A stretch of DNA of 64,000 nt, taken from positions 1 to 64,000 of the forward strand of contig WION01000009.1 in assembly GCA_015039365.1 (NCBI GenBank), given 5' to 3'. The notes beneath the pieces were generated by a model. That model was not told the DNA's origin. It saw only the letters and a program-made list of their open reading frames with translations, and ran no database searches. The translations under genes were made by a program, and so were the position numbers. Source of the DNA: Amanita rubescens (lineage: Eukaryota; Basidiomycota; Agaricomycetes; Agaricales; Amanitaceae). The stretch's first letter is position 1. Every line of letters begins with the position of its first letter. Positions 1-9,884 of this stretch are shown piece by piece.

Positions 1-1426
1 CCATGGATCAAAGTCCATTCGGCGATCCGTTGATCCTGAATCCTGGGAAGGAAGGTCACCAGTTCAAGACCGCAGGAGGTCCTATATAGAAAAAGTACGA
101 ACAGAGGTGCATATGAGACATTCACTGACGCGTCACCGATCATCTACATGAACGGCAACTACGACCTGAAAGCCGCAGGTACATGTCACATTTCATCTGT
201 CGATCGCAAAGCCCGTTATCTAAAGCAGCGTAACCTAATAGCAGATCGACTTGAGTGCCTCTCAGGAGATCGAACCGCCAGTGCAGTATCGGGAGTACAG
301 TTATCACGTTGCACCACCGCGAGTACCTTTGTGTTATTAAGTTTTCATCGCAACTGAAGAATCAAGCTGTTTTCTGACTAGGCTTCTGACTGGCCCAAGG
401 CGTATAGAGTCGTCCACGTGAAATCTGTGAAGCAGCTTGTTTTTGCAGAGGGAACACGTAATGATCAAGATATTCCGATGGACGAATTAGTCGAAGTTGT
501 TGTACGCGTGCAAGGTATTATCTGGCGGCATGATCTTCCTCCTTTTAGGAACCAAGAAATGTAAGTTTGATATTTACTACACGATCTCTCCAATAACGAT
601 GTCACGGAACAGAACGGCCAAGAGGGCAAAGTACCTACGTCAAGGTGTATCACTCACGGGCCTTGGGACACCCACGTTCGAGGCGGCAGTTAAAGGAATA
701 CTCGACATATATTCACTATTTGGTGGCCATGTCCCACGAGATAAGCTGAAACCGTGTGGATGCATTGATGCTTATGGCGAGTTCACGAGCATTGATTCAT
801 CTAACCGTTACTTTTCTTCAATTAAAGATTGTGGTCCGACAGAGAAACAAATACCATTTTCGATTGATATCGACCCATACGGAATTCTCTCAAATCTTGA
901 AACCTCGGGCTATGTTCATAACATTAACAATGTAGTCGAATATTATGAGCGTATCATTTCTGAAACGGGCGAAATGAAGTGAGTAGGTAAAAACCACCTC
1001 GCTGATTAAAATGCTGATATTTTTGATGTAGATATGTGGAAATGTCGCCAGTTCGATTTCAAATGGGTGATATCGTTGAGGCGCAAATGACGTTTATGTT
1101 GGTATCACTACCCGGAAATGATTACAAGATGGTTTCTATCCTACGAGGCATGACGATGCTCGACAATTTGTTCTCTCAGGTAAATAGATATATTATGATC
1201 AACTGGAACCGATAGAGCGATTATATGTTTACAGAAAGCATTTGCATCGAACGCTGCGTCTAAACTGCATCAGAACTTGAAAATGGCGGGAAAGAATTGC
1301 ATAGTAAAAAGGAGAATTGGATACGGCGAAGAGGAACGTGCCAGCATAAGGTTGAAGTTGGGCCAAATGATGATTGATGATGAAAACTCAGAGAATCAGA
1401 GGGCGAGTGAAGCAGGTGAAGATTAG
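1..1426 (+). CDS. Unrecognised multi-exon protein, 5' end not resolved
   Basis: I do not recognise the function. A consistent spliced frame runs from about position 44 to the TAG at 1424-1426. Predicted exons are ~44-178, 382-560, 613-978, 1032-1179 and 1235-1426; the introns have clear donors (GTAAGT at 561, GTGAGT at 979, GTAAAT at 1180). The frame keeps phase across all of them. No ATG in this frame precedes 148, so the gene probably starts left of the window. The translation has a Cys-containing segment (KPCGCID), an IDIDPYG segment and a basic, acidic-ended tail, with no signal peptide or membrane helix. It resembles lineage-specific Agaricomycete hypothetical proteins that recur near transposons; that link is from memory. 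The gene looks intact over the part visible. Confidence 0.55.
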
Positions 1427-1724
1427 CACTATTAATGGAGCGGTTGCTCTGCATAATCGATCGAATGTCACGTCGTCGTTCATTTCTCTTCGTCCAATGA
1501 ACTGTGCATGAACTTGACAATTCTTGGCCGTCAATAAGCACGCACCAGGCTTTCCATTCACTCATGCTGTTGAAAGGTGTTACGCGTTAGTTGCGAGTCA
1601 TCTATGCAATCGATTGGAGTCGATTGTAGCATCATATAGAGGTCAGAATGTTGTTCAGCTAAATTTTCTGTACCGAAAAGATATAATATATATACATGTG
1701 AGAACTCTAGCATATATCTGAGTG

Positions 1725-2846
1725 TTAGCGTCGTAATTTAGAGAATATAAGGGAATCAAATAAGATGTTCCTACACGTAAACATTGTGATAACTATCCTG
1801 CGACCCGATGTTACTGGTGTGCAATAATGAGCGAGAATATTAGCACTGAAGCCAAGTAGTTGACCGGGATACACATCTATCTCCATCTCCAGTTGAGGAA
1901 TGACAAATGTACCTCCAGTCCACTCTCCCAATGGCAGGATCCACGTTATACCATGATCATTGGCATCAATGTGTATTTTTTCGGAACTGCCTTCCAGAAC
2001 TGCAACGGTCGTGAATGCGCCTTCAAAATCGATTGCAGACCAAGATGATGTATCCACAAATAGTGAAAGATATGCGGGGATACTTAATAAAATATGAATT
2101 CCATAATTAGAAAGAATATAGAGGAGGACGCACTTTGATTGAACTTTCCAGACCTTGGGAGAATAGTATTCCGTGAAGGTGGCGATTTTGGACGCTACGT
2201 GATTGCGTAACAGCGTTAAAAAGGCATCTGATGCTGCTCGAACATCGCAGTTATTGGATTTGGTATCGCGCGTTATGAAGGGAGACTTCTTATAACGTCT
2301 CCATACGCTGAAATGGAACGCAGGTGTCTTTGAACGTGTTTTATGTTTCTTTCCCTTTGGTCTCGCACCTGTATCAATAAAAGCTTGCCATTTGGTGAGG
2401 AGCTCTTTCATCTGAGCATCGGACATAATGTTCCCAAATTGTTTGACCAAAAAATCGGGGAAGACGAATCGTAAAGAAGAGAGTGTCGAAAGCATTGTAC
2501 GCGCAACCAAGCTAAATCCAGGTTTTTTGAATAGAACTGTTTTTGCGTGCAAGGGGCAGGAAACGTGGACGTTGCCTTTCCGATAGATGGAGTGTTTCGT
2601 TTTCCCATATTTTGTTCGAATCGTATTTTCAACAACACTATTGGGCTTGCGGGTTATGAAATCCAGAGGTACGGCAGAACAACGATGATACACTGAGAAC
2701 GGTGTCAAACAAGTTTAAAATATCATGATAAACCGAAAACTTACACGTTTGATATTCTGCAGCAATTTTCGCTCCATTTCGGAAACGGAGGCGGCGAAGG
2801 AAACGTCTGTGTCTAGCTTCTTTCGATCGACGGCCCCTTGGTCGAT
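1725..2846 (-). CDS. TET/JBP-like 2OG-Fe(II) oxygenase
   Basis: Members of the fungal TET/JBP family oxidise 5-methylcytosine or thymine using 2-oxoglutarate, Fe(II) and oxygen. The C-terminal half carries the double-stranded beta-helix signature: an HxD pair (IHIDAND), the segment GEWTGGTFVIPQLEMEIDV, then a distal His (AHYCTP) and the Arg of SGRRIVITMF that would bind 2-oxoglutarate. The N-terminal part is basic. The main frame is 1725-2692, preceded by an exon at 2745-2846 across a 52-nt intron (2693-2744). A 51-nt in-frame intron also fits inside the frame where the translation becomes leucine-rich just before the HxD region. I found no initiator ATG in the first exon, so the 5' end is open. 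Expansions of this family alongside KDZ transposons are described in basidiomycetes. All four metal and cosubstrate ligands are present. Confidence 0.72.
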
Positions 2847-4539
2847 CTATTTATCAAAATCAGGTGTAATCCAGTTAAAGGCTTAAAGGCGAACTGGATC
2901 GTTGTCGATTCTTTTTGACGAGATCAATCCTCTGCACCTCTTTGGTCTTCTTATTTCTTTTCCATCTTAATTTTGCTTTCTTATTTCTATTAACTCTTCC
3001 TTCTTCGGAACGAGTCATTCTTTAGTAGCAGATGAGCGTCGGCGTGTTCAATAGTGTGACCCTACGCCCTAACCATAACCCCAAAGCTATGCAGTTATTG
3101 GGGGATAACAGCCGTCGTTCAGCCGTCGTTCAGCTATATCTATGCAACTACGGACCAAATAGATCAAATAATTCATTCCAAAGGTCTAGCGTTGTATTAT
3201 AGTAGCAGTCACAAAAACATAAGAATCAGCGCCGTGACAAAGACTTTTTCTTCATCGATACGACATCAGCGGTCCCTCCGTGGGACATGACTCGATTGAT
3301 TGATCGAAGGTTCCTCTTGCTGGTACCGCGAGAGACGAGGGCCACCAGATGTAGATCACGCTAACCGAGAGGAATCTATGGATAGCATGGATGGGATGGG
3401 AATAGCAATGTTTAGGAATATCACGCGTGAAGCGTGACGGAATAGGTATGGGCGGTGAACTCGTGTCGCTTTGGAGTCGAGACTCGAGAGGAGCAGGAGT
3501 GGGTATGGGCTCAGTGGTTGTGAGCAGGTTGACCGGAAGGTAGTTGGAGGAGCTTGATGCGCCTGATATGGTTAAAACTTAATTGGACAGTTAGTGAGAC
3601 GTGTGTTGGAGGCTGAGGCTGAGGCTACAGGCAGCTGTACGATCCCGTCTGGCACGTCTGTCCGCTTATGCAGCGGCATAGGCAACTGGAGGATCGAATC
3701 AACGGGGCTTGACAGTTTTGGTCATATTGAGAAGGAACTCTAGTGCATCCTGTTCGATAATTAGAGAACGAGGGAAGCAATGGGCGCTGCAGAACCAAAA
3801 AGTAGAAAGGGGATGCAAAGCATGTTCCTACGATGCTTATCAACTATGATTTGTATCTCGAGCCAAATTGTAACGTACCGGAACCGATAAAAGAAGCAGA
3901 GACCATGTACACAGAAGTTCCGTTGTCTAGGTTGAACGACGAAGCGAATATAATGGGCGTAGTGGTAAGCCATGTGAGCATAGCGAGTAAATGTTGCGAT
4001 CCACACCTTTTCGCGAGGAGAAGCGGAAGTTGATGTTCAAGCGCGCATAAACTGAGTGTGTACTGTAGTAGTAGAATCGAGTTTTGTGATGAAGACGAGA
4101 AACGGACCCACCCAACTACGTTTCCTTGGTTGTGATTTTTCGCTTGTACAGGCATGCAATGTACCTGTATCTTTGATGTCTTGAACGGCCTTGATCTTGT
4201 ATGGCCTCTGCTTGCTACGACGGAGGGCTTGTGCCGAGGGGAGAAAAGGGATATGGGCAAAGCGAGCGTCAGGAACGTAAAGAAGATATTCGAGCGGAAG
4301 AGGGTAGGCAGCACGATGCATTGAGGGGCTAGGCGTCGTGGTTGTCCATGTATTACTAAGCATTTTGCACTCCAAAAAACAAAATTCTTATTTTATCAAG
4401 AGATTCAAGATGGAGAGCTGAAAATAATGTACGGATATCAGAGCCCATACACTAAGGAAGAAGCTTACACATTAAAAAAAGGGTGAAAGATTTGAAGTCG
4501 AATAAGGGACTCAGAGTTGGGTTATCGGGATTTACCGGC
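2847..4539. other. Stretch without a supportable gene
   Basis: About 1.7 kb. Open frames on both strands around 3760-4375 overlap one another and none gives a recognisable domain or a clean spliced series. There is a short direct repeat (CAGCCGTCGTT twice, near 3117-3140) and a GAGGCT triplet run near 3605. I see no terminal repeats that would make it a transposon. Confidence 0.4.
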
Positions 4540-4627
4540 GTTTAAGAGGTTCCAAAAAAGGAAAAAAACGCGATTGGAGAGCTCAATCGGTATAAGACCG
4601 AGTCCTTCACTTCGTTCGGCCTCGGAA
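4540..4627 (+). repeat. Partial copy of the small Helitron-like insert
   Basis: Ends in a hairpin-forming stretch (ACCGAGTCC...CGGCCTCGGAA), similar to the end of the 163-bp insert at 13670-13832. It abuts an LTR fragment whose undisturbed version is seen at about 29644, and the junction falls between A and T in that LTR. The left end cannot be placed. Confidence 0.4.
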
Positions 4628-4800
4628 TTATAGAGTTCATTCTTGACAGATTGCTGTAGAATGACGATATATGATTCATAAGGAATCATATCTAGTAACT
4701 ATGACGCAAGCGTATTTATATCTACTTAATCTATACTAAAGGAGATAGATAAGATCATATTTTCTTTTCTTTTCTTTTCTTTTCTTATCTTATCTGGAAC
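4628..4800 (+). repeat. LTR fragment related to the solo LTR at 29238-29846
   Basis: The sequence from TATAGAGTTCATTC through GGAGATAGATA matches about 150 bp of the solo LTR at 29645-29775 with a few substitutions. It then passes into a (TTTTC)n microsatellite at about 4758-4790. It is bounded on the left by the small Helitron-like repeat and followed, after a short gap, by element X. Confidence 0.6.
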
Positions 4801-4863
4801 TCCCTTGAGGAACCTACTGGTACCTGATAGGCTTGACTTATCAGTGAACGAACAAACATAACA

Positions 4864-5478
4864 CTCACCCTCCCACTGATAAACTATACTCCATTGGACC
4901 AACTGCACCCTCTCACACTCCCTCTCACACCCACCTGCACTCTAGGGAAGCCACATGAACCATTTTTGGCAATACTAGGAGACTGCCAAACATAGCCAAA
5001 GAGAGTGCCAAAGAGAGTGCCAAAGAGAGTCCCAAGATCATACTACCTCAAATGTTAGCCATTTCCTATAGCTGATGGGTCAAAAAATAACTTGGATGTA
5101 CTAGAACATAGTTGGATTAACCATGTTCAGAATTTCTTACTTGGAGTGTTGCAACAACAATATTCACAAATTATATATAGCTTCAAACAAAAGTTACCAT
5201 TGTAAGCTCAGATCTCAACCGTTTTGGACATTTGAGTGCTCAAAAAAAAGCTAAAATATGGTAGAATACAACTGTATTGGTCACCCTTTGCTATGAGCGG
5301 TCTAGATCGGTCTGGACCGGTCTTTTGCGGTTTTTTTGATTTTAAAAATTTAAAAAGACCAGAACCAGACTGCCCTTGGACCTGCCAAGACCTGAGACCG
5401 CAGTCCGGTCCAAATCGGTCCTGGTCCGGTCCGGTTCCAGTCTTTTTCGGTCCTGCAGGACTGGAAATAGAAACACTA
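4864..5478 (+). mobile_element. Element X, copy 1 (5'-truncated)
   Basis: About 615 bp, nearly identical to 13999-14611 and to the reverse complement of the right-hand copy at 25319-29029. It begins at CTCACCCTCCC and runs to the terminal AGAAACACTA. The last 180 bp hold the CCGGTCC-rich subterminal array. It has no coding capacity. Its right end abuts a fragment of a TET/JBP-like gene. Confidence 0.75.
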
Positions 5479-5484
5479 GAAATT

Positions 5485-5648
5485 TGGTAATTCCTCAGCT
5501 AGGGTTGGAAATTCCGGTCAGGTCAGGAGAGTTGCTTGGATTCAAAGCTAACTTATTGGCACATTTTGCTACCCCTATAACCTCTGGTAACCGTCTTGTT
5601 ATCACAATGTTCACTAGTGATTCTTTACTATATGTGCAACTGTATTAA
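5485..5648 (+). pseudogene. C-terminal fragment of a TET/JBP-like oxygenase
   Basis: Translating from 5485 gives LVIPQLGLEIPVRSGELLGF and then AHFATPITSGNRLVITMF, collinear with the C-terminal beta-helix strands of the oxygenase at 1725-2846. The distal His is kept, but the cosubstrate Arg of the SGRR context reads SGNR with the second Arg retained. The HxD half is missing because element X begins exactly where the homology stops. It is a second, divergent, broken family member rather than a copy of the first. Confidence 0.7.
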
Positions 5649-6040
5649 ATCTGTGGTTGAATAAATGTTATAAAGATGGCATTTCATCTACTCTTTGGAC
5701 AAAATATACAAACACACCCAGTAATGTATGTATGTCATGGAGAACCATGCACCTCCAGTACGCACACATACAAGGAAGATGCGACATGGCCTAATTATTG
5801 GTATTGACATAATGACATTTGGTATTGTAATTGACAATTAATGCATGAGGTCTAGTAATCTAACAGTATCGCAAATGTGGATTACACAGGCTCCGGAGTT
5901 ATATCTGCATGATCTGAGATCATGATGATCCATTAGGATCATTAACAATGTTATAGTTGTGATAAGCACTTAATGAGTCTGTGAACAATGTTGACTTTGT
6001 ATGTGTTCTTGTTGGGTATCAGCACGATCTGAGATGGGTT
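5649..6040. other. AT-rich stretch with no gene seen
   Basis: Nothing recognisable. It contains a short palindromic run near 5908-5945 (ATGATCTGAGATCATGATGATC) and no plausible coding frame. Confidence 0.4.
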
Positions 6041-6360
6041 GCCCAGAGTGTGTATGTGTCGTCGAGAGTACATATGGGTCGCCGAGAGTGAGTATGTGTC
6101 GCCCAGAGTTCCTGAGAGTGCATATGTGTTGCGGAGAGTACGTACGTGTCGCAGAGAGTCACTGAGAGTCCATATGTGCAAGATGGGTTGGCCAGAGTGT
6201 GTATGTGTCGTCGAGAGTACATATGTGTCGCCGAGAGTGCGTATGTGTCGCTGAGAGTGCGTATGTGTCGCCGAGAGTGCGTATGTGTCACCGAGAGTTC
6301 CCAATAGTGCATATGTGTCACCGAGAGTACATATGTGTCGCTGAGAGTACGTATGGGGTG
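6041..6360. repeat. Minisatellite, ~20-bp unit
   Basis: About 15 imperfect copies of a unit close to GTATGTGTCGCCGAGAGTGC, with variation at the CG dinucleotides and some half units. Because the period is not a multiple of three, all frames on both strands stay open and produce spurious Ser/Thr/His-rich reading frames here. Confidence 0.85.
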
Positions 6361-6528
6361 AGGAAGGCAGTCCGCAGGTGAAAATGGTGGTAGGGTGGCA
6401 GACGGTGTCAGAAGGGCCAGGTGGTGGTGAAGTGGGCGCAAGTGGGCGCATTTGAGTGCAGGTGGGTGAGGGTGGGTGAATGGGGTGATCCACGGGTGGA
6501 TAGAGTGGTGAGGGTGGTGGGACATGTC

Positions 6529-7397
6529 TAGTGTGTCAAAGTCCGGTTGCAACTTTTTGAAAAGACTGGCAACCGGACCAGACCGATAGCGGTTGCAACT
6601 GGACTGCAGTTGCCGGTCCTTCCAAATCTGGGTTGATCCGGTTGCTGGTTGCATCTCTTGACCCAGATGTCAAAGACTGGTTGCAGACCGGTTGCAACTG
6701 GTCTTTTACCTTGACCATTGGAGAGGTTGGGGGGGTGGATGTGGACTTCAAGTTTTGGATGTCATTGGGCTAAAATTAGATTAGCAATGTAAAAATACTC
6801 TGCAGATGAGGATGATGTGATTGGTGGTGCATTTTTCTATTTTTATCTGACAATGATGATGTGCAAATCTGCATTACATTAAAGGAAAAACTCCACTGAT
6901 GATGATGCTGTGATCTGCGGAGTTTTTTCTATTTTTATCAGACAATGATGATGTGCAAATCTGCATTACATTGAACAATATTGAAGAAAAATACTCCGCC
7001 GATGGTGATGCTGTGATCTGTGGAGTATTTTCTATTTTTATTTGCCAATAATCCTCGATGTTATTATTAAAAACATCCTAAATTACATCATATCTATGTT
7101 ACAATGACCTAACTAGTTGGATGTGAGGGTTATTAGGCAGACAGAAGGGTTTGGATGGGTGGATGCATGAATAGAGGTATGGATGTCATTGACCCAGACA
7201 GTCACAACTGGTTCAGGACCAGTCTGAATAAAGACCGGTCCTGAACCTGGTTGCCATTTCATTGGCAACCATTGGCAACCGGTCCATACCAGTTTTGGTC
7301 CGGTTGCCCAAAATGGAAAAAATAAAAAGACCGGTCCAGGTCTGGTTGCACCAAAAATAGTGCAAAAGACCGGACCGGACCGGACTTTTACACACTA
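6529..7397. mobile_element. Non-autonomous hAT-like element Y
   Basis: The left terminus TAGTGTGTCAAAGTCCGG is matched in inverse orientation by CGGACTTTTACACACTA at the right. Each end is followed by a ~150-200-bp array of CCGGTTGCAAC / CCGGTCC-type motifs. The middle has no gene but holds three direct repeats. No clean 8-bp target duplication is left (GACATGTC against ATCAGACA), so it is old or rearranged. Confidence 0.65.
6795..7050. repeat. Three direct repeats inside element Y
   Basis: A unit of roughly 100-115 bp (ACTCCGCAGATG-type start, then TTCTATTTTTATCTGACAA, then CAAATCTGCATTACATT) occurs about three times with small indels. Confidence 0.7.
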
Positions 7398-7449
7398 ATC
7401 AGACATCATTGCATGTTCCAGTTTTGAAGTGTGTTCCAATTTTGATGTG

Positions 7450-7760
7450 TTATAGACAATCAATTGGGAATTGACGACAATTTGACGTTGAGATGGACAC
7501 AGAGAGGAGGATGTAAATTGTTAGATAAGCATTACTCACATGGCACAGGCTTACCTTGAGCACATTGTGGAGTTGCTCTGCAAGCTTCCAGTCGTTGTCG
7601 TCCATCTCATACTTGTGTAAGTTGTTTTTCCTGTCCAATGTCATCTTATCTAATGCATTTCTATATCCTATAGCAAAGTCCAGCATGTCATACATCAAGT
7701 TCCAGTGCGTTGTGACATTGTGAGGCATGATTTGGTAATCCATCTTCAAATCAGCTAGAC
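7450..7760 (-). pseudogene. hAT transposase fragment
   Basis: The minus-strand translation contains IMPHNVTTHWNLMYDMLDF and ALDKMTLDRKNNLHKYEMDD, matching the RNase-H-fold core of basidiomycete hAT transposases where the family has a TRWNSTFDML motif. The exon ends at a good donor (GTAAGC) at about 7553. The same region is carried by the larger hAT gene near 33190-33360, so both belong to one family. No N-terminal BED finger or C-terminal dimerisation domain is nearby. Confidence 0.65.
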
Positions 7761-8224
7761 ATCACTTCCACCAGAACATCTGAGTTTCGGAGTTTCCCGA
7801 TTGTCCCGCCTATCCGTCCCCTTCCCACGGATTCCTGTATCTGAATTTCGACGCGCAACCCAACCAGCCCCGCAAACTGCCCCGCTGTGCTGCACGAAGT
7901 ATGTACTACATCTCTATCATCATATGTGTGTTGTTCTCTTCCTGCTTAGTATGCTGGTTGTACTGATGGAGCTACTGATCAGGTCACTCGCTACTGATTC
8001 CAATGATCCCGCCAGGCATGTCAACCTCACCTGCCGGCTCACCGACCACGCCAAAATGAGAGGTATGCCCTACATGCAACCGTATTCTCGCCGTCCAGAT
8101 CTGCAAGTCAAAGAGAAAAGGAAACCATGGTCATGCGTTTGTGTCTTGTTTTCACCAGCATAGTAGCCCAGGCGGCAACGGAAGATGTGAGTACTTCCAC
8201 TGGCTTTCTGACCTACCTGTCACC

Positions 8225-9743
8225 ATGGATGGATCTTCTGCTCATTCTACATCATCTCGCTCATCATCGCGCTCAACATCCCCAACATCATCATCATCGC
8301 CAGGTCATGGCACGCTCCCAGCTACCTTCAGCATTCATCTTCCCGCCCGTTCCACCGCCATTTCCCTGTCACAACTCCCCACTAGTTTGACATGTGCTCA
8401 GTCGGGATGCAACGTTACTCGTGTCCATCCAGATTGTGCCCGGAAGAAGTGTCAGCGACAGTGTGTTGCGGGTGGTGGATGTACAGTCAAGATGCATGCA
8501 CAGGTCTCATCAGGCTCACCTGAACCCAGCCAAGCTGAACACCCCATTCCAGATGTGGAACCGGCCCAAGACCTCTTCGCAGATCCCCGTCATGCATCCC
8601 AAATGACGGCAGTGTTCACACAACACTATGCCCATGAACAAACAATACAGGAGGAGCGGTGCATGGCAGATGCAGAACGGATGTCAAATGACGTTCGAAC
8701 CAGGCATGGTGTTATCGTATACATATGGTTGGGCTAAGGTATGTATCACATAGATATTGTTATAGATATTAACCATTGGACCCTAGGATGGAGTGGAGCC
8801 AACGGTTTTTGAGGCGCAAGGGCTCAAATGGCTGCATTTTGTCCTGACGAAGGACCTTCTAGGTGAAGTTGACCTCCTTTGACAGGCTCAGGTGGACGGG
8901 GATGATGTGCACGTCAAACTGTTCAACACATCTATCTGTACATGGACAAAAGTTCCAGTTGGGCATGTCATCACCCTACAATGTGGAGACCATATTTTCT
9001 TGAAAGCCCTCAACGTCTCGGAATGTGTCACCTTTGATGCATTGCTTGCTAGCAGCGAGCACACAGACCCTCACATTTCCAAAAACCTACCACGTGAATG
9101 TGCCTTTGTCCAACATGCATTGGCTGCAAAGCAAGACACTTTTGTTGAGGTTTTAGGGTCTGACAATGAAATCGATGATGTCACTCCTGTACCCTGTCAG
9201 TTCAAATGTCCACCATCTCATCCACTTTGCAAATTCTCTCAAACACATACATCCGGGCCTTTGTCAGTATGCGTTAAGGTCGAGCCTATGGACACCGGCA
9301 TCACAGTAAAGGAAGAGATTGACCTTACAATCACAGATGACGAAGATCTGCCTGTTCCAAGTCGTAAACGTCTGCTTTCAACATCCTCTGCAGGATCATT
9401 ATACCGCCACTCTCCTTCACCTTCTGATCAAGATCAAGATGATGATGCAAACATCAGGGTCTGGCCAGCCAACTTTTACACACTTGACATAGTGTGTGGC
9501 TTTGACAAGTGTGAACAGGCCCGACGTGCTCAACAGGGAGTGGGTAAAGCGTTCACAGCCGTATTCCAGGTGCCGTTCTGCAGCACAACATATTACAACC
9601 ACCGACAAAATTGGGAGCTGGCCCCACAGTGTTGCCGAGACAAGGCACTTGCTGCAGGCCATACCCCAGATGGTTTATGGACCACCTTCCTGAATTCATC
9701 CCGCCAAGAGGAGAGAAGAGTGAAGAAGCGTACAAAAGCATAA
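8225..9743 (+). pseudogene. Cys-rich transposon-associated protein, decayed
   Basis: The start is chosen at ATG 8225 in a CACCATGG context. The first segment is Ser-rich. It is followed by a cysteine cluster (CAQSGCNVTRVHPDCARKKC, then RQCVAGGGC with His) that looks zinc-binding, and by the segment PRHASQMTAVFTQHYAHEQ. A second frame (about 8790-9743) carries the beta-rich segment VPVGHVITLQCGDHIFLKA, an acidic linker and a Cys/Trp-containing C terminus. The two parts should join through an intron ending near 8784. The joined frame is broken by an extra base at about 8735 and an in-frame TGA at 8880-8882, just before QVDGDDVHVKLF. This family recurs in Agaricomycetes near KDZ-type elements (from memory); its function is unknown. 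It converges on the gene at 9885-11744. Confidence 0.55.
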
Positions 9744-9884
9744 CTGTTATTTCTTATTTCTATTTTGATTTTGTATTTTGCACTCGCATTGTTGTAACAA
9801 TCATTGTATACGTTTTCTGTAATCAGAATAGCAACTGATGCATGTTCACTATGACTAAACTAAATAAGGCCAGTTACCAGGCAC

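Noticed and set aside
3761..4375. Overlapping frames that might be a small spliced gene on the minus strand
   Set aside because: Three mutually exclusive frames, no recognisable motif, and no consistent exon series; reported as unassigned DNA.
6041..6360. CRISPR array
   Set aside because: The organism is a eukaryote and the units are contiguous tandem repeats without unique spacers.
5951..6751. Several long overlapping open frames on both strands
   Set aside because: They are produced by the 20-bp minisatellite and the terminal array of element Y; no domain, no splice pattern.
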